A stretch of 47,157 nucleotides of DNA from Bryobacterales bacterium (lineage in GTDB: Bacteria > Acidobacteriota > Terriglobia > Bryobacterales > Bryobacteraceae), in NCBI GenBank assembly GCA_003170915.1, contig PMYB01000165.1, positions 1 to 47,157 on the forward strand, written 5' to 3'. The notes under the pieces are model-generated. The model saw nothing but the letters and a program-made list of their open reading frames with translations. It was not told where the DNA came from and did no database searches. Position numbers and translations under genes: made by a program. Below, in pieces: positions 1 to 8,550 of this stretch. How positions within the stretch are numbered: position 1 is the stretch's first letter; each line of letters starts with the position of its first letter.

Positions 1-357
1 GCGCACCCGGTGATCGCGGGCGCAGTGCAGCAACTGGCGGCCGGGCTGATCCTGGCGCCGTTCGCGCTGGCCATCCACGAGCACCCGGTCCAGTGGAGCG
101 CGCGCGGCGTGGGAGCGCTGCTGTACCTGGTCTTTTTCGGGTCGATTGTGGGGTACAGCGCGTATGTCTACGCCATGGACCGGCTGCCGGTGGCCATCGT
201 TTCCATCTACCCGTATGTGAACGCGGTGGTCGCGGTGGCGCTGGGGTGGCTGTTTTACCGCGAACCGTTTGGAAGGCGCGAGGCCCTGGCGATGGCGATC
301 ATCTTCGCGGGGGTCGCCATCGTCAAACGATATTCCCGCCACCCGGCGGCCGGCTAG
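1..357 (+). CDS. DMT-family (EamA) transporter, C-terminal part
   Basis: The reading frame is open from the first base of the window and ends at TAG 355-357, so the 5' end lies outside. About 118 residues remain, with three or four hydrophobic helices. The stretch with VSIYPYVNAVVAVALGW followed by YREPFGRREALAMAIIFAGV is the typical last third of an EamA domain in drug/metabolite exporters of the inner membrane. The substrate cannot be told from this fragment. The 3' end overlaps the convergent gene by 35 bases. Confidence 0.85.
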   Translation, partial: AHPVIAGAVQQLAAGLILAPFALAIHEHPVQWSARGVGALLYLVFFGSIVGYSAYVYAMDRLPVAIVSIYPYVNAVVAVALGWLFYREPFGRREALAMAIIFAGVAIVKRYSRHPAAG

Positions 358-961
358 CCCGGCCAGCCAGCTTGGCGCCGAGCGCGCCGCCGATCATGCT
401 GAGGCAGGTGATGAAGAGAAACAACTGCATCAGGAATACGGCGACGCCCGAACCGCTGCGGAGCGTCTGGAGGGCTTCCTGGACCTTGGGATCGGAGGCA
501 TTCTTGAACTGGGACTGAAGCACCTCAATGCCGCCCGAAGCGTTGAAGACAACGACGAACGCGGTGAAGAGGACGGCGACGATGGCGAACATCATGACGC
601 CGGTGATCCAGCCCATGCGGAGCCCGGCAGCGAGGTTCAGGAGGTGTCCGGTACGGCGGCGGTAAAAGAAGACCGCGAAGTAGCCGGCCCCCAACCACAT
701 CACTACGTTCAGGATGGGCACCCAACTCAGCAGGGCCGCCATGATGGCCGCGGTGAAGGCGATGCGCATGGCCACCGGGTTACGGAAATTCATGGGCAGG
801 GCTTCCGGGGCCAGGGGGAGCGGAGCGGGCGGAGGAGCGAACTCCGCATGCTCGGGAATATGGATCTCGGGCGCGACGAGTTCCCGCTGAGGCTTTCCGC
901 ACTTATGGCAGAAGAGAGCGTCGGGCGGCAACTGCGCGCCGCAGGTGCAGAATTCAGGCAT
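323..961 (-). CDS. Zinc-ribbon membrane protein of unknown function
   Basis: A 212-residue protein. The ATG at 961 is chosen because the protein then begins directly with a zinc ribbon (CTCG near residue 5, then CHKCG near residue 18). A proline-rich linker follows, then about three hydrophobic segments: roughly residues 72-105, 118-142 and 185-205. A short N-terminal cytoplasmic zinc ribbon tethered to a membrane domain is common in bacterial proteins of unknown role. It lies 77 bases downstream of the glycoside hydrolase gene in the same direction, so the two may be cotranscribed. No function is proposed. Confidence 0.7.
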   Translation of the reverse strand: MPEFCTCGAQLPPDALFCHKCGKPQRELVAPEIHIPEHAEFAPPPAPLPLAPEALPMNFRNPVAMRIAFTAAIMAALLSWVPILNVVMWLGAGYFAVFFYRRRTGHLLNLAAGLRMGWITGVMMFAIVAVLFTAFVVVFNASGGIEVLQSQFKNASDPKVQEALQTLRSGSGVAVFLMQLFLFITCLSMIGGALGAKLAGRASRPPGGGNIV

Positions 962-1038
962 AGCCGGCAACCAAGGGCACTTCCAGTTTGACGCAGGGGC
1001 GGCGGCGGAAGCAACTGCGGCATTACCGCGTGTGCGGT

Positions 1039-2724
1039 TCAGCGGGCTTTGGCGATATACAAAACCCAGTCCTTGATCCTGCGAACCTGCGGATAGCCCT
1101 CCGGCGCCTGGAATTGGCGTATCTGGCCTCCGGCCGCGGTACCGCCGGTATGCTCGGCTTGGTCCACCAGATCGATCCACGTGTAACGGAACTTGTCGTT
1201 CTCGGAAGAGGGTCGCAGATCGAGCTTGAGTGTGCCTCCCCAGCGGACATACAGCAGGTACTCCTGCCCCGGAATCGCGGAACAATACTTCGCCGGGTAT
1301 TCCGAAACCAGCTCGGGGTGCGGTTCCAGGGCCCACCAGTCGATGCTCTTCAGGAACTTCGCCATGTATCCCATCGAGATGGCGCCCGGATAATTGAGCG
1401 TGTCCACGTCCTCCGGATCGATGGGCCAACTGCCCAGGCGCGGGGCAGCGGGGCGTTTCGGATCCGGGATGAAAGCCCACCACTGGTGCCCGCCCCCGTA
1501 GGTGTGGCCGGCCGCGCCCGACAGAAACGCAGACCAGGCGGCGAAGCGGATATCTTCGGCCGGCGCGCTGCCGATAATGAACTCATACCAGGTCTCGGTG
1601 ATCACCGTGGGCTTGGCCGGCACGCGAGCGTAGTCGGCGGCCACGATCTGGGGAACCAACTCGTTGCGCCATTTGTCGTGGCCGGGCTGGCTGTCGTTGA
1701 AATCCAGCCACGGTTCGTTGTGGATGACCTGGCCGGTGGACCACTGTTGGGATTGGCCCATTTCTCCGCCTGCCCAGCCTGGGGGAGTGTTATGCACTCC
1801 CATAGCATGGCGATAGGGATCCTCGCGGCGGATCATCGCGCCAGTGTCCTTCCAGAACTGCAAGCCCATTCCGCCGTAGTCGTACATGTTGTACTCCCCG
1901 GCGAGATTCCAGATCACGTTGTAGGCGGCCAGGCGCGCCACCACGTAGCGCCACCATCGGCGCACCTTCTCGGGGCCGGCATCTTTATCGAGGTTCCGGG
2001 CGCTCCACCAGGCGTGGACCCACAGGGTGACTCCCTGGCTGTTGGCATAGGCGATTTCGCGTTCGGCGGCACGGATGTTGTCCAGATCGGGGGCATCGTA
2101 GGTCTTGCCCAGCATGTAGACGCCGTTGTTGGCGCCGAACAGCATTTGGCCGAGGGTAAAGCCCTTGGCCGCGCGGTCATCCACCACCTGCTTGAACCTC
2201 TCGAAGGGGACGCCTTTCCGGGGCCAAGTCCACCAGGTATCGCCGATCCAGAGAAATGGGGTCCCATCGGCATATTCGAAGTATCTGCCGGCGCGGGGGC
2301 CGCGTTGCGCGACCCCGACGAATCCGTGGCGGGTCGGGTTGGCGGCTTTCTCGGAGTCCGTCCAGGCCGTGCACTGGAAATGGCCCTTGGCTCCAGCCAA
2401 GCCCGGATCGCTGGAGGAAGCGGAGTAGGACCACCCGCCAGGCGCCGGCGGAGCGAACCGGGCTTTCCAGGTCTTGCCTCCGTCCCAGAACCCGGCCACG
2501 GTATAGGTCAGGCCCCTGGCTGCTTCACTAACGCCGGTGAAGGCGACCCGGACAATCGGTTGGCCATTGTCCGGCAGTGTTTCCGCGTAGGGATTGGCGA
2601 AATCGGCCTGGGCGGTCATGGCAACTTCGAACGGTTCCCATTGGCCAACGGGCTTGTCGCCTTGAGCCCGCGCCAAGCCGCAGAAAACGGATGCGAACAA
2701 AACCACGACTGAGACTCTTCTCAT
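1039..2724 (-). CDS. Secreted TIM-barrel glycoside hydrolase (DUF5060/DUF4038, apiosidase-like)
   Basis: A 561-residue protein with a Sec signal peptide (MRRVSVVVLFASVFCGLARA, cleavage after residue 20). Residues about 28-115 resemble the DUF5060 beta-sandwich. Residues about 140-440 resemble the DUF4038 apiosidase-like barrel, with DGTPFLWIGDTWW at the start and likely acid/base Glu277 in WNLAGEYN and nucleophile Glu377 or Glu381 in VITETWYE. The C-terminal 90 residues look like the small collagen-binding-type beta domain that often follows DUF4038. The family removes side sugars from plant pectin, so a role in plant-polymer breakdown is likely, but the exact substrate is unknown. Confidence 0.82.
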   Translation of the reverse strand: MRRVSVVVLFASVFCGLARAQGDKPVGQWEPFEVAMTAQADFANPYAETLPDNGQPIVRVAFTGVSEAARGLTYTVAGFWDGGKTWKARFAPPAPGGWSYSASSSDPGLAGAKGHFQCTAWTDSEKAANPTRHGFVGVAQRGPRAGRYFEYADGTPFLWIGDTWWTWPRKGVPFERFKQVVDDRAAKGFTLGQMLFGANNGVYMLGKTYDAPDLDNIRAAEREIAYANSQGVTLWVHAWWSARNLDKDAGPEKVRRWWRYVVARLAAYNVIWNLAGEYNMYDYGGMGLQFWKDTGAMIRREDPYRHAMGVHNTPPGWAGGEMGQSQQWSTGQVIHNEPWLDFNDSQPGHDKWRNELVPQIVAADYARVPAKPTVITETWYEFIIGSAPAEDIRFAAWSAFLSGAAGHTYGGGHQWWAFIPDPKRPAAPRLGSWPIDPEDVDTLNYPGAISMGYMAKFLKSIDWWALEPHPELVSEYPAKYCSAIPGQEYLLYVRWGGTLKLDLRPSSENDKFRYTWIDLVDQAEHTGGTAAGGQIRQFQAPEGYPQVRRIKDWVLYIAKAR

Positions 2725-2804
2725 ATCGAGATCACCGCGGCGTCACCGGAACAATACGCGAAGCACTTCCAGCGAGGGGTCGAACATGTGGTAGCTTTCT
2801 CCTC

Positions 2805-3776
2805 ATGGACAATATCACAGTTCTGGTGCTGGCGGACCCCACCGAGCCCCGCCTGGCGATGCTGAAGGAACTGCCGCCGGAAACCGGCATCGCCGTGGGG
2901 AATTCGGCGGAAGCCTTCGTGAGAGCGGCGCCGGACGCCACCGTGATCTTCAACTGGTCGCTGATGGGCGACTTGCAGCGCGAGGTGTTTCGGATGTGCC
3001 CGAACGTCGAGTGGGTGCACTCGCGCTCGGCCGGGCTGGACGGCCTGCTCTTTCCGGAGATCGTGGAAAGCCCCGTGCGGCTGACCAACGGGAGCGGCAT
3101 TTACAGCGAGTCGCTGGGCGAATTCGTGGTGGGCGCGATCCTCTATTTCGCGAAGGATCTGCGCCGCATGATCCGCAACCAGGCGGCCGGGAAGTGGGAG
3201 CCGTTCGACATCGTGGAAGTCCGCGGCCAGACGGTGGGGATCGTGGGATACGGGGACATCGGCCGCGCGGTGGCCACCCGCGTGCGCGCCCTGGGAATGC
3301 GGGTGTTGGCGGTCAAACGCCACGGGCCGCCGGCGCACCAGGCCGACCCGTTGGCCGAGCGGATCTATGGGCCGGAGGGGCTCATCGAAATGATCTCGCG
3401 CTCGGATTACGTGGTGGTGGCGGCGCCGCTGACTCCGGAAACGGTCGGCATGATCGGCGAGCCGGAGTTGGCCGCCATGAAACCGGATGCGGTGTTGATC
3501 AATGTGGGCCGCGGGCCGGTAATCCAGGAAGCCGCGCTGGTCAAAGCCCTTTCGGAAAAGCGCATCAAGGGGGCGGCGCTGGATGTTTTCGACACGGAGC
3601 CGTTGCCCGAGGGCCATCCGTTCTACAAGCTGGAAAACGTGCTGCTCTCCCCGCACTGCGCGGACCACACGCCCGACTGGATGGACCAGGCGATGCGGTT
3701 CTTTCTGACGCAATTCGAGCGGTTCCGCAACGGTGAACCGCTCAGGAACGTGGTGGAGAAGAAGTTGGGGTATTGA
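2805..3776 (+). CDS. D-2-hydroxyacid dehydrogenase (NAD-dependent)
   Basis: A 323-residue cytoplasmic enzyme of the D-isomer 2-hydroxyacid dehydrogenase family, interconverting 2-ketoacids and D-2-hydroxyacids. The nucleotide-binding motif GIVGYGDIG is at residues 145-153. Arg236 in NVGRG, the acidic residue near 265 and His284 in SPHCADHT fit the catalytic triad. The ATG at 2805 is chosen because the family fold starts there (ITVLVLAD); a longer upstream extension in frame has no family resemblance. It is divergent from the glycoside hydrolase, with about 80 bases for two promoters. The substrate cannot be assigned from sequence. Confidence 0.88.
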   Translation: MDNITVLVLADPTEPRLAMLKELPPETGIAVGNSAEAFVRAAPDATVIFNWSLMGDLQREVFRMCPNVEWVHSRSAGLDGLLFPEIVESPVRLTNGSGIYSESLGEFVVGAILYFAKDLRRMIRNQAAGKWEPFDIVEVRGQTVGIVGYGDIGRAVATRVRALGMRVLAVKRHGPPAHQADPLAERIYGPEGLIEMISRSDYVVVAAPLTPETVGMIGEPELAAMKPDAVLINVGRGPVIQEAALVKALSEKRIKGAALDVFDTEPLPEGHPFYKLENVLLSPHCADHTPDWMDQAMRFFLTQFERFRNGEPLRNVVEKKLGY

Positions 3777-3778
3777 CA

Positions 3779-3808
3779 TACGAAGAACATCGTAGTAAGT
3801 TTGTCGTA
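3779..3808. promoter_or_regulatory. Probable BlaI-type operator overlapping the blaI start
   Basis: TACGA (3779-3783), six bases, then TCGTA (3790-3794) forms a perfect inverted repeat. A further TCGTA half-site lies at 3804-3808, ending one base before the BlaI start codon at 3810. BlaI/MecI repressors bind such dyads at their own promoters, so autorepression is expected. The half-site resembles the TACNN/NNGTA core of BlaI operators. Assignment rests on position and symmetry. Confidence 0.6.
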
Positions 3809-3809
3809 T

Positions 3810-4196
3810 ATGCCCGATAACCCGCCCAGACCCACCGATGCCGAACTCGAACTCCTGACCGTGCTGTGGAGCCGCGGGCCGTCGACGGTCCGGGAGGTCC
3901 ACGAAACCATCGCCCGCCGCAGGCCCACGCAGTACACCACGGTGCTCAAGCAGATGCAGATCATGGCCGCGAAAGGCTTGGTAAGCCGCGATGAGAAGCA
4001 GCGCGCGCACGTCTATGCAGCCGCGCGGCCGCGCGAATGGACGCAACAGCAGCTCGCGGGCGATTTTCTGCGGCGCGCGTTCAACGGCTCCGCTTCCCGC
4101 CTCATGATGGGCGCGCTTTCCGCCCGCAAGACCTCAAAAAGAGAATTGGCCGAGCTGCGCAGGCTGCTCGATGAATACGAAAGGGGGACGCCGTGA
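3810..4196 (+). CDS. blaI: BlaI/MecI-family transcriptional repressor
   Basis: A winged-helix repressor of 128 residues, a typical family length. PTDAELELLTVLWSRGPSTVREV is the characteristic helix-turn-helix start, and TQYTTVLKQMQIMAAKGLV is the recognition helix and wing. The ATG at 3810 is preferred over the in-frame TTG at 3801 because the TTG lies inside the operator. The stop overlaps the start of the M56 peptidase gene (GTGA at 4193-4196), the usual repressor-sensor pairing in which the peptidase cleaves the repressor. That partner is broken here, so the repressor may be constitutively active unless another M56 peptidase serves it. Confidence 0.88.
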   Translation: MPDNPPRPTDAELELLTVLWSRGPSTVREVHETIARRRPTQYTTVLKQMQIMAAKGLVSRDEKQRAHVYAAARPREWTQQQLAGDFLRRAFNGSASRLMMGALSARKTSKRELAELRRLLDEYERGTP

Positions 4197-4553
4197 CGCT
4201 CATCGAAACGTGGGTGCAAACTCCGCCGGCAGAAGCCATCGGCTGGACGCTGTTTCACTCCCTGTGGGAAGGCGCGCTGGTGGCGCTGGTTCTGGCGGCG
4301 GCATTTTGCGTGATCCGTTCTTCCCGCGCCCGTTACGCCGCGGCCTGCCTGGCGATGCTCGTGATGCTGGCGGGCTTCGGTTCCACTTTCGCCCGCCTGA
4401 TGCCGCGGCAGCGAAGCCATGTCGCTACCATCGCATCGATGGCGTGGGCACCAATATCATTATTGAGTTCGTGGACCCCACCGGTTCGGGCGAATACCGC
4501 ATGACGCGCGACCCGTCCAAGAGACCTACACGGTGAACTTCTCGGTGGATTAG
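4193..4553 (+). pseudogene. M56 (BlaR1-like) peptidase remnant joined to a GWxTD-like C-terminal piece
   Basis: The first 70 codons encode the normal N-terminus of an acidobacterial M56 membrane peptidase (IGWTLFHSLWEGALVALVL, ARYAAACLAMLVMLAGFG, FARLMP). Near 4410 the match ends. From about 4420, in another frame, the translation reads YHRIDGVGTN followed by EFVDPTGSGEYRMTRDP, which resembles the end of GWxTD-domain proteins. A third frame then gives ETYTVNFSVD and stops at 4551-4553. The HEXXH metalloprotease core is absent; intact M56 genes are well over 300 codons. This is an internal-deletion derivative with at least two frame changes and cannot make an active peptidase. Confidence 0.75.
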
Positions 4554-4595
4554 GTTCGACTACTATTTCAACGGGCGGACAGGTTTACCACTCGT

Positions 4596-5552
4596 TTACG
4601 CGCGTGATTGTGCTGGGACGGACTCGTACACCGGCATCAGCCAATCGCGGTAGGCATTCAGCCGCCCGTGCGCCGCCTGGCTGTATAGATGGCGCAACTC
4701 GGCGGTCACCGGGCCAATCTCTCCGGTACCCACCGGGCGGTGATCCACACGAATCACCGGGGCCACCTCCACCATGGTTCCGGTGAAGAACATTTCGTCG
4801 CAGATGTAAAGCTCGGTGCGGTCCACGGGGCGCTCGATCACCTCGAGGCGCAGTTCCTGGCGCGCCAGCTCCATCACCGAGTCGCGCGTGATGCCTTCGA
4901 GAATGTTCTCGCTGGCGGGCGGCGCGATCAGCTTGCCATGGCGCACCAGGAAAACGTTGCAACTGGCGCCTTCGGCCACGTGGCCGGCCTCGGTGAGGAG
5001 GATGGCCTCGTCGAAACCGTTGCGCCGCGCCTCGTCGCTGGCCAGCGCGCCGTTGACGTACGATCCACAGATCTTGCCGCGGCCGGGAATGGCGTTATCC
5101 TCGATGCGCCGCCACGAACTTACGCCCGCGTGCAGGCCCTTGGAGCTGTCCAGATAGGCGCTCACGGGCATAGCCACAATGGCGAAGGCGCTCTGGTCGT
5201 CCATGTGGAGGCCGATCCGCTCGGACGATTTATAGGCCAGCGGCCGAACATAGACGTCACAGCGATAGCGGTTGCGCCGCACCACGCCGGCCGTGATCTC
5301 GCTGAGTTCGACGGCGGACGGCGGCACCTCGATGCGCAGGATGCCGCAGTTCTGCTTCCAGCGCAGAAAATGCTCCCGCGGGCGCAACAGGAACAGTTGA
5401 TTCTCCGGCTCGTTCCAGTACCCGCGGATGCCCTCGAAGACGCCCGTCCCGTAATTGAGCGCGTGCGTCAGGATGCCCACCCGCGCCTCGGATAGGGCCG
5501 TCAGGCGGTTCTCGAAGAATACGATGGTCTGGGGGTTCAATTGACCGGTCAT
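4596..5552 (-). CDS. ilvE: Branched-chain amino acid aminotransferase (class IV)
   Basis: A 318-residue PLP-dependent fold-type IV aminotransferase that exchanges the amino group between branched-chain amino acids and 2-oxoglutarate. It shows the class IV start (ALNYGTGVFEGIRGYW), the catalytic lysine in GRGKICGSYVNG near residue 158, and the cofactor phosphate-binding loop in EGASCNVF. The ATG at 5552 overlaps the stop of the oxidoreductase beta-gamma gene as ATGA, so translation is probably coupled. Its place as last gene of the ketoacid:ferredoxin oxidoreductase operon suggests it supplies branched-chain 2-oxoacids to that enzyme; it may also work in biosynthesis. Confidence 0.9.
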   Translation of the reverse strand: MTGQLNPQTIVFFENRLTALSEARVGILTHALNYGTGVFEGIRGYWNEPENQLFLLRPREHFLRWKQNCGILRIEVPPSAVELSEITAGVVRRNRYRCDVYVRPLAYKSSERIGLHMDDQSAFAIVAMPVSAYLDSSKGLHAGVSSWRRIEDNAIPGRGKICGSYVNGALASDEARRNGFDEAILLTEAGHVAEGASCNVFLVRHGKLIAPPASENILEGITRDSVMELARQELRLEVIERPVDRTELYICDEMFFTGTMVEVAPVIRVDHRPVGTGEIGPVTAELRHLYSQAAHGRLNAYRDWLMPVYESVPAQSRA

Positions 5553-6997
5553 GAAGAGGCTCCCTTGCGGACCTCTTCGCGGCCCTTCGCCAGCGCGGCC
5601 AGGTCCAGCTCGAACCACTTCTGGCTTTTCACCTTTCTGCGCAGCGCGCCGGTCACGCGCTCCTGGTCCAACAGGGCCGTGGTTTCCAGCAGCGCCCCCA
5701 GCATCACGATGTTGGCGGCTTTCGAATTTCCAAGTTGGTCGGCCAGTTCGGTGAACGGCATGGTCACCATGCGGACGTCCGGGCGCGCGCAATCCTCGGG
5801 CAGGTGTTCCGAATTGTAGAGGATGATGCCGTCCGGCTCGACGGCGGCCAGGAACTTGCGCAGCGACGGCTCGTTCAGCGCCAGCAGCACGTTGGGCCGC
5901 GAGACCAGCGGCGAATCGATGGCCACACTCGACAGCCGTACGTGGCAATTGGAGGTGCCCGAGCGCATCTCCGGCCCGTAGGAAGGCAGCCACGAGACTT
6001 CGTAGCCCGCATCCAGCGCGGCTTCCGCGAGCACCTCTCCCAGCATCAGAACGCCCTGGCCGCCGAAGCCCGCAACCTTGATACGCACATCGAGCGCCCG
6101 CGCGGGGCGGGCCGGCGGGCGCCCTTCGGAAGTTGCGGCGCCATCGCCATTCACCAGGCCCAGAATCCGCGGAATGTCGACGAGCGCCGGCGGCGGCGCG
6201 GGTGCGGGCCGGGCGGGCGCCTCCTTGGTGCGGTCGCGGAGGTTGGTCACGCGGAACGTCTTGGTCATTTCCCGTTCCACGAAGCGCTGCGCCTCCACTG
6301 GCTGCATTTTCCAGATGGTGGGGCAGGGAGAAAGCACTTCCACGAACGAGAATCCCAAGCCCTTCACCTGGTTCTCCACAGCCCGGCGCAGCACGCGGGC
6401 CGCTTGCATGATCTGCTTATTGTTGCCGAGCGCCACGCGCTCAATGTAGACCGGCGCTTCCAGCGACGCCAGCAACTCGCAAACGTGCATGGGGAAGCCA
6501 TCGGTCCACTGGTTGCGGCCGAAGGGCGAGGTGGTAGTCTTCCCGCCGAGCGGCGTGGTGGGAGCCATCTGGCCGCCGGTCATGCCGTAGATGCCGTTGT
6601 TGACGAAGACCACCGTGATGGGTTCGCCGCGGTTGGCGGCGTGGATGATCTCGGCGGTGCCAATGGCCGCCAGGTCGCCGTCTCCCTGGTAGGCGATTAC
6701 GATGCTTTCCGGCCGGCTGCGCTTGACCGCCGTGGCCACCGCGGGCGCGCGACCGTGCGCCACCTGGATGTTGCCGACATCCAAATAGTAGTAGGCGAAA
6801 ACGGAGCAGCCCACCGGGCTGATGAGCACGGTGCGGTCCTGCACGCCCAGTGCGTCGATGGCCTGCGCCAGCAGCTTATGGGTGATGCCGTGGCCGCAAC
6901 CGGGGCAATAGTGCGTCTGGTGCTGCAACTCCGCCTTGCGCTCGAACACGTCGTAGAAGCTCGAGGCCTTCTCGTGGATGACGGTGTAGTCAGCCAT
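5549..6997 (-). CDS. 2-oxoacid:ferredoxin oxidoreductase, fused beta (TPP) and gamma subunits
   Basis: A 482-residue fusion. Residues 1-250 are the thiamine-diphosphate beta subunit: cysteines in YCPGCGHG (30-37), the TPP/Mg motif GDGD (105-108) and [11 protein letters not shown] (133-143). A Pro/Ala-rich linker covers about 259-302. Residues 305-480 are the gamma subunit, beginning [11 protein letters not shown], with the family motif [13 protein letters not shown]. In four-subunit enzymes these are usually separate genes. With the alpha and ferredoxin genes upstream it would oxidise a 2-oxoacid to acyl-CoA and reduce ferredoxin. The neighbouring branched-chain aminotransferase favours 2-oxoisovalerate as substrate. 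Starts inside the end of the alpha gene (8-base overlap). Confidence 0.9.
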   Translation of the reverse strand: MADYTVIHEKASSFYDVFERKAELQHQTHYCPGCGHGITHKLLAQAIDALGVQDRTVLISPVGCSVFAYYYLDVGNIQVAHGRAPAVATAVKRSRPESIVIAYQGDGDLAAIGTAEIIHAANRGEPITVVFVNNGIYGMTGGQMAPTTPLGGKTTTSPFGRNQWTDGFPMHVCELLASLEAPVYIERVALGNNKQIMQAARVLRRAVENQVKGLGFSFVEVLSPCPTIWKMQPVEAQRFVEREMTKTFRVTNLRDRTKEAPARPAPAPPPALVDIPRILGLVNGDGAATSEGRPPARPARALDVRIKVAGFGGQGVLMLGEVLAEAALDAGYEVSWLPSYGPEMRSGTSNCHVRLSSVAIDSPLVSRPNVLLALNEPSLRKFLAAVEPDGIILYNSEHLPEDCARPDVRMVTMPFTELADQLGNSKAANIVMLGALLETTALLDQERVTGALRRKVKSQKWFELDLAALAKGREEVRKGASS

Positions 6998-8072
6998 GGA
7001 TCAACACCTCCTCCATTGGGGCGCAGGCTCGAAACTTGCGCTCGACAAACGCCAGCACCTCCTCGGCCGAGGGAACATTGCCGCCCACGCGGCTGTAGAA
7101 CTCCACCGGGCGGCGGCCCTCCAGCGCCAGGCGCACGTCGTCCACCAATTGCCCGGTGCTGAGTTCCACCACCGCAAACGCCTTGGCCCGGCGGCTGAGT
7201 TCCCGAATCTGGGCCACAGGGAACGGAAACAAGGTAATGGGACGAAGCAGTCCCACGGCCAGGCCGCGGGCGCGGGCCATCTCCACCACGGCTTTCAAAA
7301 CGCGGCCCACGATTCCGTAGCCCACCAGGACAATCTCAGCGTCCTCGGTGCGCCAGCATTCGGCGCGGACCGCTTCGCGCTCGGCCCGCTGGTATTTCGC
7401 TTCCAGCTTGCGGACGTGCCGTTCCAGCAAATCCGGCTCCAGGTAGATGGAACAAATCAGGTTGTGCCGCGTCTCCGCCGTGCCCCTCACGGTCCACTCG
7501 GGCGGCGGAGGCACGAAGGCGCGGGAGGCGAATTCCACCGGCTCCATCACCTGCCCGATGTTGCCGTCGGCCAGCACCACCACGGGGTTCCGGTACTCAT
7601 CGGCAAGATCGAAAGCCAGGGTGGTCAGGTCGGCCATTTCCTGCACGGAGGCGGGCGCCAGCACCAGGTTGCGGTAGTTGCCGTGGCCGCCGCCTTTGAC
7701 GATCTGGTTGTAGTCGCCCTGCTCGGGCGCGATGTTTCCCAGGCCCGGGCCGCCGCGCGTGATGTCCGCCACCACGCAGGGCAGCTCCGCCCCGGCGAGG
7801 TAACTGAAGCCTTCTTGCATCAGGCTGATGCCCGGCCCGCTGGACGCGGACATGGCGCGCACGCCCGCCGCCGCCGCACCGTAAAGCATGTTGACGGCCG
7901 CCACTTCACTCTCGGCCTGCAGGAAGATGCCGCCAGCTTGCGGCAGGTAGAGCGCCGCAGCCTCGGCGATTTCGCTCGCCGGCGTGATGGGGTATCCGTA
8001 ATACGCCCGGCAGCCCGCCAGCACCGCGGCCTTTACAATGGCTTCATTTCCCTTGCACAGTTGTTTCCGCAT
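6990..8072 (-). CDS. vorB: 2-oxoacid:ferredoxin oxidoreductase alpha subunit (VorB-like)
   Basis: A 360-residue alpha subunit covering the pyrimidine-binding domain and domain II of ferredoxin-dependent 2-oxoacid oxidoreductases. Residues 1-200 carry [16 protein letters not shown], the acidic residue in [11 protein letters not shown] and TSSGPG-like [11 protein letters not shown]. Residues about 245-345 form the second fold ([11 protein letters not shown]). It matches the subunit called VorB in 3-methyl-2-oxobutanoate oxidoreductases. The gene is 19 bases downstream of the ferredoxin gene and overlaps the beta-gamma fusion, so the four genes form one operon. Substrate preference is inferred from context. 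Confidence 0.88.
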   Translation of the reverse strand: MRKQLCKGNEAIVKAAVLAGCRAYYGYPITPASEIAEAAALYLPQAGGIFLQAESEVAAVNMLYGAAAAGVRAMSASSGPGISLMQEGFSYLAGAELPCVVADITRGGPGLGNIAPEQGDYNQIVKGGGHGNYRNLVLAPASVQEMADLTTLAFDLADEYRNPVVVLADGNIGQVMEPVEFASRAFVPPPPEWTVRGTAETRHNLICSIYLEPDLLERHVRKLEAKYQRAEREAVRAECWRTEDAEIVLVGYGIVGRVLKAVVEMARARGLAVGLLRPITLFPFPVAQIRELSRRAKAFAVVELSTGQLVDDVRLALEGRRPVEFYSRVGGNVPSAEEVLAFVERKFRACAPMEEVLIHG

Positions 8073-8091
8073 CGCTTCTCTCCCTACGGCT

Positions 8092-8343
8092 TCAGGCAGC
8101 CGCCGGTTCGAGGACCAGCCTCAGGACAGTGATTCCGCCCGGCTCGGGGCAGACGAAGAAACAGATGCCGCACCCCGTGCAGCCTGCCCCCAGATATTCG
8201 GCCGGATGGTAGCCGTAGTGGTTCAAATGGTCCGCCAAACGAAGGACCTTCGGCGGGCAAGCCTCGATGCAAAGGCCGCACCCCTTGCACTCTTCCGCAT
8301 TCATCTCGACCATTCCCCGGTCGGGCTTTCCGTCGGTTGCCAT
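8092..8343 (-). CDS. vorD: Ferredoxin-type delta subunit, two 4Fe-4S clusters
   Basis: An 83-residue protein with two CxxCxxCxxxCP motifs: [12 protein letters not shown] (residues about 19-30) and [12 protein letters not shown] (about 55-66). It is the electron-accepting delta subunit that passes electrons from the TPP centre to free ferredoxin. The ATG at 8343 has a strong Shine-Dalgarno (AGGAGG on the minus strand, seven bases upstream). It is the first gene of the oxidoreductase operon. A short frame of 46 codons (8301-8441) overlaps its start, but nothing supports that as a gene. Confidence 0.9.
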   Translation of the reverse strand: MATDGKPDRGMVEMNAEECKGCGLCIEACPPKVLRLADHLNHYGYHPAEYLGAGCTGCGICFFVCPEPGGITVLRLVLEPAAA

Positions 8344-8550
8344 GCCACTTGCCTCCTAACGGCCTCAATCAGCGCCAGAATTTCATCGGAACACATTTCG
8401 CCGTGGATGCCAAGGTCGTGCCGGTCGCCGCGGCAGACCATAGCCCCACCCCGAGGAGGTGCTCGGTTCCCTCCGTAGCCATTATAGATCCGGACAGATG
8501 GCTCTTCAACCGGAACTCGGCGGCAAAAGCTGCTATATTCTTAGGTATTC

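Noticed and set aside
988-2712. Open frame of 574 codons opposite the glycoside hydrolase
   Set aside because: Same codon-bias artefact; the minus strand has a signal peptide and known domains.
8301-8441. Short minus-strand frame (46 codons) overlapping the ferredoxin start
   Set aside because: No ribosome site and no homology; overlaps the strong Shine-Dalgarno of the ferredoxin gene.
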